The notes beneath the pieces were generated by a model. That model did not search any database and was not told the DNA's origin. It saw only the letters and a program-made list of their open reading frames with translations. Shown here in pieces: positions 14,848-24,953 of a DNA stretch of 64,000 nucleotides (its first letter is position 1; the number at the start of each line of letters is the position of its first letter). Both the position numbers and the translations under genes were made by a program. The stretch is from Qipengyuania marisflavi. Lineage in GTDB: Bacteria; Pseudomonadota; Alphaproteobacteria; Sphingomonadales; Sphingomonadaceae. Where the stretch lies: contig NZ_VCAO01000002.1 in the NCBI RefSeq assembly GCF_005884405.1, positions 62,001-126,000 of the forward strand. Direction: 5' to 3'.

Positions 14848-17715
14848 TTATTCGATCTCCATCACTTCGACTTTGAGGCCAAGCGTGTCCAGCTGCGGGC
14901 GAACCACCGCTGCATCGCCGACCACCACATAAACCAGGCTGGGTTCAAGGAAATTGGCCCGGCCAATTGTGTCGAGTTCGGCAGCGGTCAGGTTCTTGTA
15001 CCGATCAGCCAACGTTTCGTAATAGGTATCGGGACGGCCATAGCGCACGATATTGATCAAGCCGCCCAGCACATCATTAGCGGTTTCGAACTGACCCGGC
15101 AGCTCGCGCATATTGCCGTTGATGATCCGCTCCAGCTCGTTGGGCTGCACGCCGCGGGTGGTAACGAAATCGCCGATCTCGCGGCGGATTTCGGCGATGG
15201 AATCGCCCGTGCGGTCAGCCTGTACCGGCGCGTTGATGCGATAGGACACGCGGTCCAGCCCGGTAGCGATGCCAGTGCCGGCACCATAGGACCAGCCCTT
15301 GTCTTCGCGCAGATTCATGTTGATCCGGGCGAGGAAGCCGCCGCCCAATGCCTCGTTCGAGGCGTTGACCAGCACCAGATCGTCCGTGCCCTTGAAGTCG
15401 AGCACGCGGCCTGCGGAGATGATCGACTGCGGCGAATTGGGCCGGTCGAGCAGGATTATCCGCTGCGTGTTCTGCGGCAGAGCCAGATCATAACCACGTG
15501 CCGGTTTGGCCGTGGCAGGGGCTTTCCAGTCGGCGAAGCTGGCTTCGAGCAGGCGCACCGATTCTGCCAGCGTGGTATCGCCCACCACATAGATGCGCGC
15601 ATTGTCGGGGCGCAGCCAGGTGGCGTGGAATTTCTCCAGATCGCCGCGGCTCAGCCCCTCCAGCGTGGCGGCAGTGCCAAGGCCGGAGCTGGGCAGGCCA
15701 TAAGGGTAATCGCCAAACAGCGCCTTTTGCAGCGCACGGGCGGCGATCGAATTGGGGTCCTTCAGCTCGGCATTCAGGCTGTTGAGCAGCTTGCTGCGCA
15801 CCCGTTCGATATCGCTATCGCGCAGACCCGGATGCCGGATGAAATCGGCCAGAAGTTCAAGCGAGGGGGCCAGATTGGGTGATAGGGCCGACAGCGTAAA
15901 GGTCGTCCAATCGGCGTCGAAACTGCCTGAGACATTCGCGCCCAGCCGTTCCTGCGCGATGGCAAGAGCGGTGGAGTCGAGATCCTTGGTGCCTTCATCC
16001 ATTACCCCGACAAGCAAGCGCTGCGTGCCCAGTGTGGCGCGGGTTTCAGCGGCACGGCCGGCATCGAATTCCACCATGACCGAAACGGTCGGCACGGCGT
16101 CGCGGCGGGCGAAGTACACTTCCATCCCGTTCGACAGTGTAGCGCGTTCGATATCGGGGAAGTCCAGCCCGGTCAGGTCGCCCATCGGCGGCAGCGTGCT
16201 GCGGTCGGCGTGGGAGAGCGTGACCATGGCGTCGAGATCGCAGACCTCTCCGGGGCAGTAATTGGCCTGCGCCACGTCTTCGATCCGCGTTGGTTCGCGC
16301 ACGGCACCGCCGCGATCTTCGCCGCCTTCGGTGCGTTCACCGGGGGTGATGATCAGGTTGAAAACCGGACGCGACACCCACTGGCGGGTCAGCGCGGTAA
16401 CCTGTTCAGGCGTGGCAGCTGCCATCTGTTCCAGCTGCTTTTCGACAAAGCCGGGATCACCCATGAACAATTCGCCGGAGGCCAGCTGCGGCGCTTTGCC
16501 GCCAAAGCCGCCAACCGATTCCAGCCCGCGGATCACGCCCGCCATGGTGCTGACCTTGGCACGCTCCAGCTCGTCAGCGGTGGGGCCTTTGGCCAGGAAA
16601 TCGGCGATCTGGGCGTCGAGCTTGGCGGCCACTTCGTCCACCGAAACACCCGGCTTCACATCTGCCTGAACGATAAAGACACCGGCATCTTCCAGCGTCC
16701 AGTTGAACGCGGCCACCGAGACTGCAACCGGATCCTTGCGGACAAGCGCATTGTCAAGACGCGAGCTGGACAGCCCGCCGAGCACAGCCGCGCCCAGACC
16801 GACCGGAATGGCGTCTGGCGAGTTCGAGCCGGGTACGGTCCACATCCGGTACAGGCGCGTGGTGGCGACCTGATCGGTGATTTCCTTGGTTACCGGCGCT
16901 GCCAGTGTCGGGACCGGCATGGCGGGATGGTTTACTTCCGGCCCGGCGGGAATATCGCCGAACCATTCCTGCACCTTGGCGCGGGCGGTTGCGGTGTCGA
17001 TATCACCGGCCAGCACCAGCACGGCATTGTTGGGGCCGTAATGATCCTTGAACCAGCTTTGCACGTCATCCATCGACGCCGCGTCCAGATCGCCCATCGA
17101 GCCGATGGTCGAGTGGTGATAGCGGTGCCCCTTGGGGAACAGGTTTTCGAAGATTTCGTACCGCAGCAGGCCATAGGGCTGGTTGTCGCCCTGGCGTTTT
17201 TCATTCTGCACAACGCCGCGCTGGTTATCGAGCTTTTCCTGCGTCACCGCGTTGAGCAGATGGCCCATGCGGTCGCTTTCCAGCATCAGCACGCGGTCCA
17301 GCGCGCCGGTGGGCACGGTCTGGAAATAATTGGTCCGGTCGCCATTGGTGGTGCCGTTGACGTCGGTGCCGCCCATTTGCTGGATATATTCAAACCAGTC
17401 CTCTGGCGCGTTTTCGGTGCCGTTGAACATCAGATGTTCGAACAGATGCGCAAAGCCGGTCTTGCCCGCAGGTTCGTGCTTGGAACCGACGTCATACCAG
17501 ACCGAAACGCCGACCAGCGGCGCCTTGCGGTCTTCATGGACGATGACGGTGAGGCCATTGTCGAGCGTGAATTTGTCGTAAGGAATATCAACTTCGTCGA
17601 CCAGTTCCTGCAGGCTGGCGACCTTGCCCATTTCGGCATGGTGGTCGGCATAGGCGGGGGCCGCGCTCGCAAAGGCGAGGGCAATGGCGCTGGTGGTGGC
17701 CAGGCGAAGTTTCAT
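14848..17715 (-). CDS. Exported M16-family zinc peptidase, two-domain
   Basis: A 955-residue protein with a signal peptide (MKLRLATTSAIALAFASAAP, cleavage near AYA-D). The inverted zinc motif HLFEH lies at 90-94 and the third ligand is probably Glu172 in VVQNEKR. A second M16 half (from about residue 515) lacks the HxxEH signature, as usual for the inactive lobe. M16 peptidases enclose and cut unfolded peptides; this one would be periplasmic. An upstream in-frame ATG at 17814 is rejected because 17715 starts the signal peptide and has GGAAGGA in front. The penicillin-acylase-like gene precedes it by 49 bases. Confidence 0.94.
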   Translation of the reverse strand: MKLRLATTSAIALAFASAAPAYADHHAEMGKVASLQELVDEVDIPYDKFTLDNGLTVIVHEDRKAPLVGVSVWYDVGSKHEPAGKTGFAHLFEHLMFNGTENAPEDWFEYIQQMGGTDVNGTTNGDRTNYFQTVPTGALDRVLMLESDRMGHLLNAVTQEKLDNQRGVVQNEKRQGDNQPYGLLRYEIFENLFPKGHRYHHSTIGSMGDLDAASMDDVQSWFKDHYGPNNAVLVLAGDIDTATARAKVQEWFGDIPAGPEVNHPAMPVPTLAAPVTKEITDQVATTRLYRMWTVPGSNSPDAIPVGLGAAVLGGLSSSRLDNALVRKDPVAVSVAAFNWTLEDAGVFIVQADVKPGVSVDEVAAKLDAQIADFLAKGPTADELERAKVSTMAGVIRGLESVGGFGGKAPQLASGELFMGDPGFVEKQLEQMAAATPEQVTALTRQWVSRPVFNLIITPGERTEGGEDRGGAVREPTRIEDVAQANYCPGEVCDLDAMVTLSHADRSTLPPMGDLTGLDFPDIERATLSNGMEVYFARRDAVPTVSVMVEFDAGRAAETRATLGTQRLLVGVMDEGTKDLDSTALAIAQERLGANVSGSFDADWTTFTLSALSPNLAPSLELLADFIRHPGLRDSDIERVRSKLLNSLNAELKDPNSIAARALQKALFGDYPYGLPSSGLGTAATLEGLSRGDLEKFHATWLRPDNARIYVVGDTTLAESVRLLEASFADWKAPATAKPARGYDLALPQNTQRIILLDRPNSPQSIISAGRVLDFKGTDDLVLVNASNEALGGGFLARINMNLREDKGWSYGAGTGIATGLDRVSYRINAPVQADRTGDSIAEIRREIGDFVTTRGVQPNELERIINGNMRELPGQFETANDVLGGLINIVRYGRPDTYYETLADRYKNLTAAELDTIGRANFLEPSLVYVVVGDAAVVRPQLDTLGLKVEVMEIE

Positions 17716-17764
17716 GATGGCAGTCCTTCCGGGAAATTTCGTGAACGAGTGGTAGTTTAAAGGG

Positions 17765-19993
17765 TCAGCGGCGGTGTGCAACCGTCTTGCGGCTGGCCGC
17801 ATTGGCCAGCACATCCTGCCGCCAGAAGCGCACCGGTTTCAAGCGGTGCTGGACGAACAGCGTAGCCTGATCGGTGTAATGCACAGAATCGGGCCGCGTG
17901 GTCGCCGCGCCAAAGGGCTGGATTGATTCCGACCGGACCCGCTGGCCCGGCTCCCATTCCACAAATTGCACGAAGCTGTCGCCGTGACGCACGGCCAGCC
18001 GCCCGTCCTCATGCACATCCCACAGCGTCGAAGCGCGCAGCGTGTCCGACCCGCCATCCAGCGGCAGATCAACCTCGCCCTGACGCAGCCGCAACAGCTC
18101 GCTCATCGGCGGGTCGATCCGGCCAAAATGCTTCATCAGATGCTCGGTGGCCGATTCCAGCCGTTCAAGCGGATCGGGAGCGACCTTGTTCTGGTATTCG
18201 GACGACATGAATTCGCGGATCAGCAGCAAGGCGATGCTGTCAGCGCGCCCGCGATTGTCGGCGGTGTAATCCCAGCTATTCAGCAGCGTGCGCGCGCGGG
18301 CCAGATCGGGGCGATCCGACAGATCCAGCTTGGCAATGCCCGCGTACATATCCGCGACATAGCCTGCGTGTTCATAGCCCTGGTCATATTTGATCCGCTC
18401 CAGCGTTTCGCGGTCGATAACGTCCGCCTCGCTCATCAGCTTCCATGCGCGGCGTGACCGGTTGGTGGTCTTTAGCTCCACCCCCATTTCAGCCGGCACG
18501 CTGTCAGGCGACAAATCGCTGCCCGGTCCCGCCGCATTGAACGGCGTGTTGTTGGCATTGTAGAGCCAGCCGCTGGCCGGGTTCACATATTTGGGAATGT
18601 CCGCATAGGCGACCGGGCCGGTCCAGATCAGCCGCGGATCGTCGCCCGGCAGGATACCGCGCCAGTCATATCCGGGCAGCCGGTCGGGCATGGCGGCGTT
18701 ATAGACATAGGCGATATTGCCCTTGGCATCGCCGTAAATGAAATTGGTCGACGGAATATCCATCCGCGCCAGAATGCCCTGCCATTCGTCCAGCGTCTTG
18801 GCCTTGTTCAGCCGGTAATAGGCATCCAGCTGGCCGAGATTGTCGATCCCGCCATAGCGGAAGGCGAACACGCCATTGGCATTCTTAATCACCGGGCCGT
18901 GGACACTGCGATACACCGTGCGGCGCACCGGCAGGACAATGGGGCCAAACCGGACGGGTAGGGTGACGGTCTTTTCTTCCAGATCCAGCCAGCGTTCGCC
19001 CATGCGGTATTTCTTGCCGCTGTCGTCCATCACCAGCTGATAAACATCGACCATGTCGGGGCGGTTGACCGTGTTGGTCCAGCCCAGATTTTCGTTATGA
19101 CCCAAGAAGGGGAAGGGGCTGCCTGGGAAGTTTGCGCCCGCGAAATGCCAGCCCTCTTCGCTTTCGACGACCAGCTCGTACCACGCCACCCCGCCGCGCC
19201 ACGGTTGGTGTGCGTTGGAAACCAGCCGAGTGACCCCGTCGCCCGATTTCTCCGGCGCAATGGCAAAGGCGTTTGATCCGGACAGCGCGCCATCCTCGCC
19301 CCACGGCAGCGGTTTGGGGCGCGCCGAAATCTGCATTGGCGCACCATCGCGGATAACGCGGGTGGGTTCGATCTGCGGCTGGTCCTCGCCCGCATCCTTG
19401 GGGATGGCGGGGCCGAATTCGGGAAGCAGTGGCTCGCCCTTGACCAGCGGTTCGATCACGCCGTTAAGGCCGAAGAAAAACGGCTGGCGCAGCGCAAAGC
19501 CGGCCGCGACATCCATCCCGTCAACCGGGAACAGATTGCTCAGCTTAAGTTCTTCAGGATGCGCCTCGGCATAATCGTTCAACCCGGTGGCATAGGCATC
19601 GAACAGCGCGCGGGTATCCGCTGGCAGCTGCATATAATGCCGCTCTGCCGTGCCGCGCGCGTCGAGCAGGTGATAGACGTAATCAATCGCTGCGCCGTCT
19701 TCCCCGGCAATTGCGCCAAAGCGGCCGCGCGTCATCGCTGACACGTCCTGCAAGGTTGAAAAATCATCCTCGGCATGGGCCTGCGCCACGCCGTAAGCGA
19801 CATCGGCATCGGTTTTGCCATAGATGTGGGGGACGCCAAACTCGTCGCGCACAATGTCCGCCGAATAGGCGCGGCTGGACAGCCTGACGTCGTCGCGCTG
19901 CGCCCAGAATGGCTCCCAACTTGCCAATGCCACAAAGGCGATCAGCACGATCACGATAAGCGCAAAGCCGATGCGCCCCAACCATTTCCGCAT
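17765..19993 (-). CDS. Penicillin-acylase-family (Ntn) hydrolase
   Basis: A 742-residue protein with an N-terminal hydrophobic segment (about residues 6-26). The alpha-subunit start VRDEFGVPHIYGKTDADVAY and the beta-subunit N-terminus SNAFAIAP, with nucleophile Ser240 in GSNAF, identify an autoproteolytically matured penicillin/acyl-homoserine-lactone acylase. The substrate could be a beta-lactam side chain, an N-acyl homoserine lactone or another amide; sequence alone does not decide. The ATG at 19993 has AGGAGAGGA eight bases upstream and is preferred over an earlier in-frame start at 20014. It probably forms a transcription unit with the M16 peptidase. Confidence 0.93.
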   Translation of the reverse strand: MRKWLGRIGFALIVIVLIAFVALASWEPFWAQRDDVRLSSRAYSADIVRDEFGVPHIYGKTDADVAYGVAQAHAEDDFSTLQDVSAMTRGRFGAIAGEDGAAIDYVYHLLDARGTAERHYMQLPADTRALFDAYATGLNDYAEAHPEELKLSNLFPVDGMDVAAGFALRQPFFFGLNGVIEPLVKGEPLLPEFGPAIPKDAGEDQPQIEPTRVIRDGAPMQISARPKPLPWGEDGALSGSNAFAIAPEKSGDGVTRLVSNAHQPWRGGVAWYELVVESEEGWHFAGANFPGSPFPFLGHNENLGWTNTVNRPDMVDVYQLVMDDSGKKYRMGERWLDLEEKTVTLPVRFGPIVLPVRRTVYRSVHGPVIKNANGVFAFRYGGIDNLGQLDAYYRLNKAKTLDEWQGILARMDIPSTNFIYGDAKGNIAYVYNAAMPDRLPGYDWRGILPGDDPRLIWTGPVAYADIPKYVNPASGWLYNANNTPFNAAGPGSDLSPDSVPAEMGVELKTTNRSRRAWKLMSEADVIDRETLERIKYDQGYEHAGYVADMYAGIAKLDLSDRPDLARARTLLNSWDYTADNRGRADSIALLLIREFMSSEYQNKVAPDPLERLESATEHLMKHFGRIDPPMSELLRLRQGEVDLPLDGGSDTLRASTLWDVHEDGRLAVRHGDSFVQFVEWEPGQRVRSESIQPFGAATTRPDSVHYTDQATLFVQHRLKPVRFWRQDVLANAASRKTVAHRR

Positions 19994-20121
19994 GCAGTAA
20001 GTCCTCTCCTGCAACTGGCCTAGCGGGAATTGGCCGCGCCGGAAAGGGGGTGAAACTGGAACAGGGATAAGTTGCCGCGCACCCTTCCGCCAAATGGATT
20101 CGCCCCGCTACCCCCGCCGGT

Positions 20122-21573
20122 GTGACAGCACAGATCACCATCGGCCATGATGCCACCGGCAAGCCGGTCGAGTTCGATATCGAGGAGCTGCTGGCAACGC
20201 GCCTGCTGGTCCAGGGCAATTCGGGCAGCGGCAAATCGCACTTGCTGCGCCGCCTGCTCGAAGAAAGCGCCGCAATGGTGCAGCAGGTGGTGATCGATCC
20301 CGAAGGCGACTTTGTGACGCTGGCCGAACCGTTCGGCCATGTGGTGATCGACGGCGCGGCCTATTCCCCGCACGAGATCGAGGCGCTGGCGCGGCGCATC
20401 CGCGAACACCGCGCATCGGTTGTGCTGGCGTTGGAAGGGCTGGAGGTCGAACAGCAAATCCGCTGTGCCGCGCAATTCCTGGGCGCGCTGTTCGATGCAC
20501 CGCGGCAACATTGGTATCCGGCGCTGGTGGTGGTGGACGAGGCGCAGATGTTTGCCCCTGCGGTCGCGGGTGAAATGGCCGAAGACACGCGCCGCTTGAC
20601 GCTGTCGGCGATGACCAATCTGATGTGCCGGGGCCGCAAACGCGGACTGGCCGGGATCGTCGCGACGCAGCGGCTGGCCAAGCTGGCCAAGAATGTCGCG
20701 GCAGAAGCGTCCAATTTCCTGATGGGGCGCACCTTTCTGGACATCGACATGATCCGTGCCGCCGATTTATTGGGTATGGAACGCCGCCAGGCCGAACGCA
20801 TCCGCGAGCTGGAGCGCGGGCATTTTCTGGCGCTGGGTCCGGCGATCAGCCGCCTGCCTGTGGCGGTCAAGATCGGACCGGTTCAATCCGGCCACGCAGC
20901 CCGCTCAGAAGGGCTGATGCCGATGCCCGAAGCGGCGGCGGGCGATATGGAAGCGCTGCTGATGAACGAGCTGTCGGTGGAGGCCGCCAAGGCTGCACCC
21001 CCGCCGCCCCCGCCGCCCGCGCCGCGTCCCGAACAACTCGCTGACAGCATCGCGCGGGCCGAGGAGCGTCAGGCTCCGCCACTGGCCGCCGCCACTCCGC
21101 CGCCGTCAGAAATTGCCGCGCAGGTTGAGGCGATCATCGCCGCGCTGGCTGCGGAGGAGGGCAGCGCGTTCCAGTCTGCCTCCGCGCAGTTCCAGACCTT
21201 CCTGCTGCGTTGCCGGCAGCAGCGACTAATTGGCCCGCTGCCTGATATGCCCGCCTTCCGCCGCCGCTTTGCCGTGGCCGGGGCCGGGCTGGACGATCTG
21301 GACAGCGCAGTGCGCGCGCGGATCATGGAGCTGGCGCACGGGGTGGAGGACGATCTGCTTGCCCCCTTTCTGGTCATCGCGCGCAGTGCCCATGCGGGTG
21401 AAACCACTGTCGATGAAGACGCGATTGCGCGCGCCTATGGCACCAGCTCGCCGGGCCGCATTCGCCGCCTGCTCGAACATTTCGAAAAAAAGGGCGTGAT
21501 TGTCGTTCGCGAGGAGTTTGGCGGCGGGCGCACGGTGATGGTGCCCGGCATGGAGCAGGTTGCGCAGTCTTGA
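20122..21573 (+). CDS. HerA/DUF87-like ATPase
   Basis: A 483-residue protein starting at GTG. Walker A is GNSGSGKS at 32-39 and Walker B is VVVDEAQ at 136-142. The flow LLVQGNSGSGKSHLLRRLLE with VIDPEGDF and a MCRGRKRGLAGIVATQR sensor region matches HerA/FtsK-like hexameric DNA-translocating ATPases. A Pro-rich linker (about residues 293-302) separates this from a C-terminal region of about 170 residues with a winged-helix-like segment near the end. I see no NurA nuclease partner nearby. A role in DNA translocation or repair is family-based inference. Confidence 0.82.
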   Translation: MTAQITIGHDATGKPVEFDIEELLATRLLVQGNSGSGKSHLLRRLLEESAAMVQQVVIDPEGDFVTLAEPFGHVVIDGAAYSPHEIEALARRIREHRASVVLALEGLEVEQQIRCAAQFLGALFDAPRQHWYPALVVVDEAQMFAPAVAGEMAEDTRRLTLSAMTNLMCRGRKRGLAGIVATQRLAKLAKNVAAEASNFLMGRTFLDIDMIRAADLLGMERRQAERIRELERGHFLALGPAISRLPVAVKIGPVQSGHAARSEGLMPMPEAAAGDMEALLMNELSVEAAKAAPPPPPPPAPRPEQLADSIARAEERQAPPLAAATPPPSEIAAQVEAIIAALAAEEGSAFQSASAQFQTFLLRCRQQRLIGPLPDMPAFRRRFAVAGAGLDDLDSAVRARIMELAHGVEDDLLAPFLVIARSAHAGETTVDEDAIARAYGTSSPGRIRRLLEHFEKKGVIVVREEFGGGRTVMVPGMEQVAQS

Positions 21574-21628
21574 AGTGTGGCCTTACCACGCCCTTGCAGT
21601 GACACCGGGCGGCTCGCATACATCGGAC

Positions 21629-21967
21629 ATGGAAATCGCAAGCTTCGCCCAGTTCGCAGCGCTGGACATTCGCGCCGGGACGATTGTGCGGGCGGAGCCT
21701 TTTCCCGAAGCGCGCAAACCCGCCATCAAGCTGTGGGTCGATCTTGGCAGCGAGATCGGCGTGCGCAAAAGCTCGGCCCAGATCACCAATCTCTATACAC
21801 CCGAAACGCTGGTGGGCCGCCGGGTGATGGCCGTCGCCAATTTCGCCCCCCGCCAGATCGGGCCGATGCTGTCTGAAATACTGGTGCTGGGCTTCCCTGA
21901 TGCGCAGGGGCGGATCGTGCTGGTCGAACCGGAAACTGCGGTGCCCGATGGCGCGCGTTTGGCGTGA
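21629..21967 (+). CDS. CsaA-like tRNA-binding protein
   Basis: A 112-residue single-domain protein with the OB-fold tRNA-binding signature: LDIRAGTIVRAEPFPEARKP, KLWVDLG and RRVMAVANFAPRQIG. This matches CsaA and the C-terminal domain of some methionyl-tRNA synthetases. CsaA proteins dimerise and bind tRNA, and have been linked to protein export or chaperone activity. The ATG at 21629 gives family length; the frame is open to 21560. It follows the HerA-like gene by 55 bases, and clpB follows with its own promoter. Confidence 0.9.
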   Translation: MEIASFAQFAALDIRAGTIVRAEPFPEARKPAIKLWVDLGSEIGVRKSSAQITNLYTPETLVGRRVMAVANFAPRQIGPMLSEILVLGFPDAQGRIVLVEPETAVPDGARLA

Positions 21968-21981
21968 GTTGCGGCGCACCC

Positions 21982-22009
21982 CTTCCAACTCCGCCACCGA
22001 CCCCTATAT
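21982..22009 (+). promoter_or_regulatory. Candidate heat-shock (sigma-32) promoter of clpB
   Basis: CTTCCAA at 21982-21988 and CCCTATAT at 22002-22009, 13 bases apart, resemble the sigma-32 pattern CTTGAAA / CCCCATNT with five of seven and seven of eight matches. It lies about 60 bases before the clpB ATG, where the family is normally heat-shock controlled. Based on visual matching only. Confidence 0.5.
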
Positions 22010-22068
22010 TCGGGTAACACACCTTTCCACCGTGAAAGGCTGCACGGCAATCGATTGAGGGACACTGC

Positions 22069-24648
22069 ATGAATCTCGAAAAATTCACCGATCGCGCCAA
22101 GGGTTTCCTGCAAAGCGCGCAGACCGTCGCGATACGCATGAATCACCAGCGGATTTCCCCCGCGCATATCCTCAAGGCCTTGCTTGAAGATAACGAGGGG
22201 ATGGCCGCTGGCCTGATCCAGCGTGCAGGCGGCGATGCGCGCCGGGCAGTCGATGAAATCGACGCAGTGCTGGGCAAGGTGCCCGCAGTTACCGGGGGCG
22301 GGGCGCAGCAGACGCCAGGGCTGAACAATGACGCCGTGCGCATCCTCGATCAGGCGGAGCAGATTGCCGAGAAATCGGGCGACAGTTTTGTGACGGTAGA
22401 ACGGCTGCTGGTCGCGCTATCGCTGGCCAGCACCACCTCTGCCGGACAGGCGCTCAAGGCAGCCAAGCTCGACCCCAAGGCGCTGGAGACCGCGATCGGC
22501 GAATTACGCGGCGGGCGTACTGCCGATTCGGCGAGTGCGGAAAATGCCTATGACGCGATGAAACGCTATGCCCGCGACCTGACGCAGGCGGCGCGCGACG
22601 GCAAGCTGGACCCGGTAATCGGCCGTGACGAGGAAATCCGCCGTACGATCCAGATTCTGGCGCGGCGGACCAAGAACAATCCGGCGCTGATCGGCGAACC
22701 CGGCACCGGCAAGACCGCGATTGCCGAAGGTCTGGCGCTGCGCATTGCCAATGGCGACGTGCCCGACAGCCTGAAAGGCCGCACGCTGATGAGCCTCGAC
22801 CTTGGCTCGCTGATCGCCGGGGCGAAATATCGCGGCGAGTTCGAAGAACGGCTGAAGGCGGTACTTGACGAGGTAAAGGGCGCCGATGGCCAGATCATCC
22901 TGTTCATCGATGAAATGCACACGCTGATCGGCGCGGGCGCGTCGGAGGGCAGCATGGATGCCGGCAATCTGCTCAAACCCGCACTCAGCCGCGGCGAGCT
23001 GCACTGTATCGGCGCGACCACGCTGGATGAATACCAGAAATATGTCGAGAAAGACCCCGCTTTGCAGCGACGCTTTCAGCCAGTGCATATCGCTGAACCC
23101 TCGGTGGAGGATACAATCAGCATCCTGCGCGGGCTGAAGGAGAAGTACGAGCTGCACCACGGCGTGCGGATCACGGACGGTGCGATTGTCGCGGCTGCGC
23201 AGCTGTCCAACCGTTATATCCAGAACCGCTTTCTGCCCGACAAGGCGATCGATCTGATGGACGAGGCCGCCAGCCGCATCCGCATGGAAGTGGAGAGCAA
23301 GCCAGAGGAAATCGAAAACCTCGACCGGCGCATCATCCAGCTCAAGATCGAAGAGCAGGCGCTGCAAAAGGAAACCGACCGCGCCTCGCAGGACCGGCTG
23401 ACCGCGCTGCGCAAGGAGCTGGCCGAGCTGGAGCAGCAATCATCCGAGCTGACCACCCGCTGGCAGAACGAGCGGGACAAGATCCATGCCGAGGCCAAGC
23501 TGAAAGAACAGCTCGATGGTGCGCGGCTGGAACTGGAGCAGGCGCAGCGTGAAGGCGATCTCGCCAAGGCGGGGGAGCTGTCCTACGGGCGCATCCCGCA
23601 GCTGGAAAAGCAGCTGGCCGAGGCCGAAGGTCATACCGAGAATGCACTGCTGCGCGAAGAGGTCACCGATGACGACATTGCGGGCGTTGTCAGCCGTTGG
23701 ACCGGCATTCCGGTTGATCGCATGCTGGCGGGCGAGCGCGAAAAGCTGCTCGATATGGAGAACCTCATTGGCAAGCGGGTGATCGGCCAGAGCCAGGCGA
23801 TCGAGGCGGTGGCCAAAGCCGTCCGCCGGGGCCGGGCGGGGCTGCAAGACCCCAATCGCCCGCTCGGCAGCTTCCTGTTCCTCGGCCCGACCGGCGTCGG
23901 CAAAACCGAGCTGACGAAAGCGCTGGCCGGTTTCCTGTTCGATGACGACAGCGCAATGGTGCGCATCGACATGAGCGAGTTCATGGAGAAGCACGCGGTC
24001 GCCCGCCTGATTGGCGCGCCTCCGGGCTATGTCGGGTATGAAGAGGGCGGCGTGCTGACCGAAGCGGTACGGCGGCGGCCCTATCAGGTGGTGCTGTTCG
24101 ACGAGGTCGAAAAGGCGCATTCGGACGTCTTCAACGTGCTGCTGCAAGTGCTCGACGATGGCCGCCTGACCGACGGGCAGGGCCGCGTGGTGGACTTTAC
24201 CAACACGCTGATCATCCTGACCAGCAACCTCGGCAGCCAGTTTCTGGCGAACATGGAGGATGGTCAGGGGGTCAAGGATGTCGAGCCCCAGGTGATGGAT
24301 GTGGTGCGCGGACATTTCCGCCCCGAATTCCTTAACCGGCTGGACGAGATCATCCTGTTCCACCGCCTGAGCCAGGAACACATGGCACCCATCGTCAAAC
24401 TGCAGGTCGCGCGGGTGCAGAAACTGCTCAAGGACCGCAAGATCGCCATCGATCTTACCGAGGCGGCAGAACGCTGGCTGGGCCGGGTCGGGTACGATCC
24501 CGTCTACGGCGCCCGCCCGCTCAAGCGCGCGGTGCAACGCTATCTGCAAGATCCGCTGGCGGACAAATTGCTGAGGGGCGAGGTACCCGATGGGGCATCG
24601 GTCAAGATAGACGAGGGCGATGGTGCGCTGGTCATGACGGTGGTGTAA
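22069..24648 (+). CDS. clpB: ATP-dependent disaggregase ClpB
   Basis: An 859-residue protein of normal ClpB length. An N-terminal Clp repeat domain (about residues 1-145) is followed by AAA-1 with Walker A GEPGTGKT, a coiled-coil middle domain (about 405-525, rich in Glu/Lys/Gln) that separates ClpB from ClpA and ClpC, and AAA-2 with Walker [10 protein letters not shown]. The pore-loop motif KYRGEFEER lies in AAA-1 and GYVGYEEGG in AAA-2. ClpB rescues aggregated proteins with DnaK in the cytosol. A GAGGGACA site precedes the ATG and a heat-shock-like promoter lies upstream. Confidence 0.98.
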   Translation: MNLEKFTDRAKGFLQSAQTVAIRMNHQRISPAHILKALLEDNEGMAAGLIQRAGGDARRAVDEIDAVLGKVPAVTGGGAQQTPGLNNDAVRILDQAEQIAEKSGDSFVTVERLLVALSLASTTSAGQALKAAKLDPKALETAIGELRGGRTADSASAENAYDAMKRYARDLTQAARDGKLDPVIGRDEEIRRTIQILARRTKNNPALIGEPGTGKTAIAEGLALRIANGDVPDSLKGRTLMSLDLGSLIAGAKYRGEFEERLKAVLDEVKGADGQIILFIDEMHTLIGAGASEGSMDAGNLLKPALSRGELHCIGATTLDEYQKYVEKDPALQRRFQPVHIAEPSVEDTISILRGLKEKYELHHGVRITDGAIVAAAQLSNRYIQNRFLPDKAIDLMDEAASRIRMEVESKPEEIENLDRRIIQLKIEEQALQKETDRASQDRLTALRKELAELEQQSSELTTRWQNERDKIHAEAKLKEQLDGARLELEQAQREGDLAKAGELSYGRIPQLEKQLAEAEGHTENALLREEVTDDDIAGVVSRWTGIPVDRMLAGEREKLLDMENLIGKRVIGQSQAIEAVAKAVRRGRAGLQDPNRPLGSFLFLGPTGVGKTELTKALAGFLFDDDSAMVRIDMSEFMEKHAVARLIGAPPGYVGYEEGGVLTEAVRRRPYQVVLFDEVEKAHSDVFNVLLQVLDDGRLTDGQGRVVDFTNTLIILTSNLGSQFLANMEDGQGVKDVEPQVMDVVRGHFRPEFLNRLDEIILFHRLSQEHMAPIVKLQVARVQKLLKDRKIAIDLTEAAERWLGRVGYDPVYGARPLKRAVQRYLQDPLADKLLRGEVPDGASVKIDEGDGALVMTVV

Positions 24649-24953
24649 CGCATTGGCAACACACTGAGGAAATGGCTTGGCAAATTTCGGTGCCACATAA
24701 ATTCTGCTACCAGAATTGGCGGTCCCCTGCGGTTTTCCGGCTACAACCTATGCTGTGTGATTTTCGCCACAAGGCGCCCAAAAAGCTATTCTGCGCTTTG
24801 ACAAGGCGGCCCGTCTCTTGCAGGAAAGAAGTTCTAGGGACTGGGGGTCTCCTGATTCAAGGGCGCCATGCATGGACGCTGCGGCAAGTTGCCGTGATCG
24901 GACGCTGGCTTTGATTGGGAAATTCAGTTCCGGTTGTCGCGACTGGAGTTGAT
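24649..24953. other. Intergenic region between clpB and a TonB-dependent receptor
   Basis: About 305 bases without a convincing gene. The sequence is AT-richer than the surroundings and presumably holds the receptor promoter; a TTGACA at 24798-24803 is a possible -35 element, but no convincing -10 follows at the right distance. A short plus-strand open frame (24672-24914) has no protein-like composition and was not called. No clear terminator for clpB is seen. Confidence 0.4.

Noticed and set aside
16210..17760. Plus-strand open frame of about 516 codons opposite the M16 peptidase
   Set aside because: Antisense shadow of a gene with signal peptide and HxxEH motif; no family features of its own.
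22504..24696. Large minus-strand open frames opposite clpB
   Set aside because: clpB is unmistakable; the frames lack any start signal or family motif.
24672..24914. 80-codon plus-strand frame between clpB and the first receptor
   Set aside because: Low-complexity composition with no ribosome site or recognisable feature; more likely part of the promoter region.
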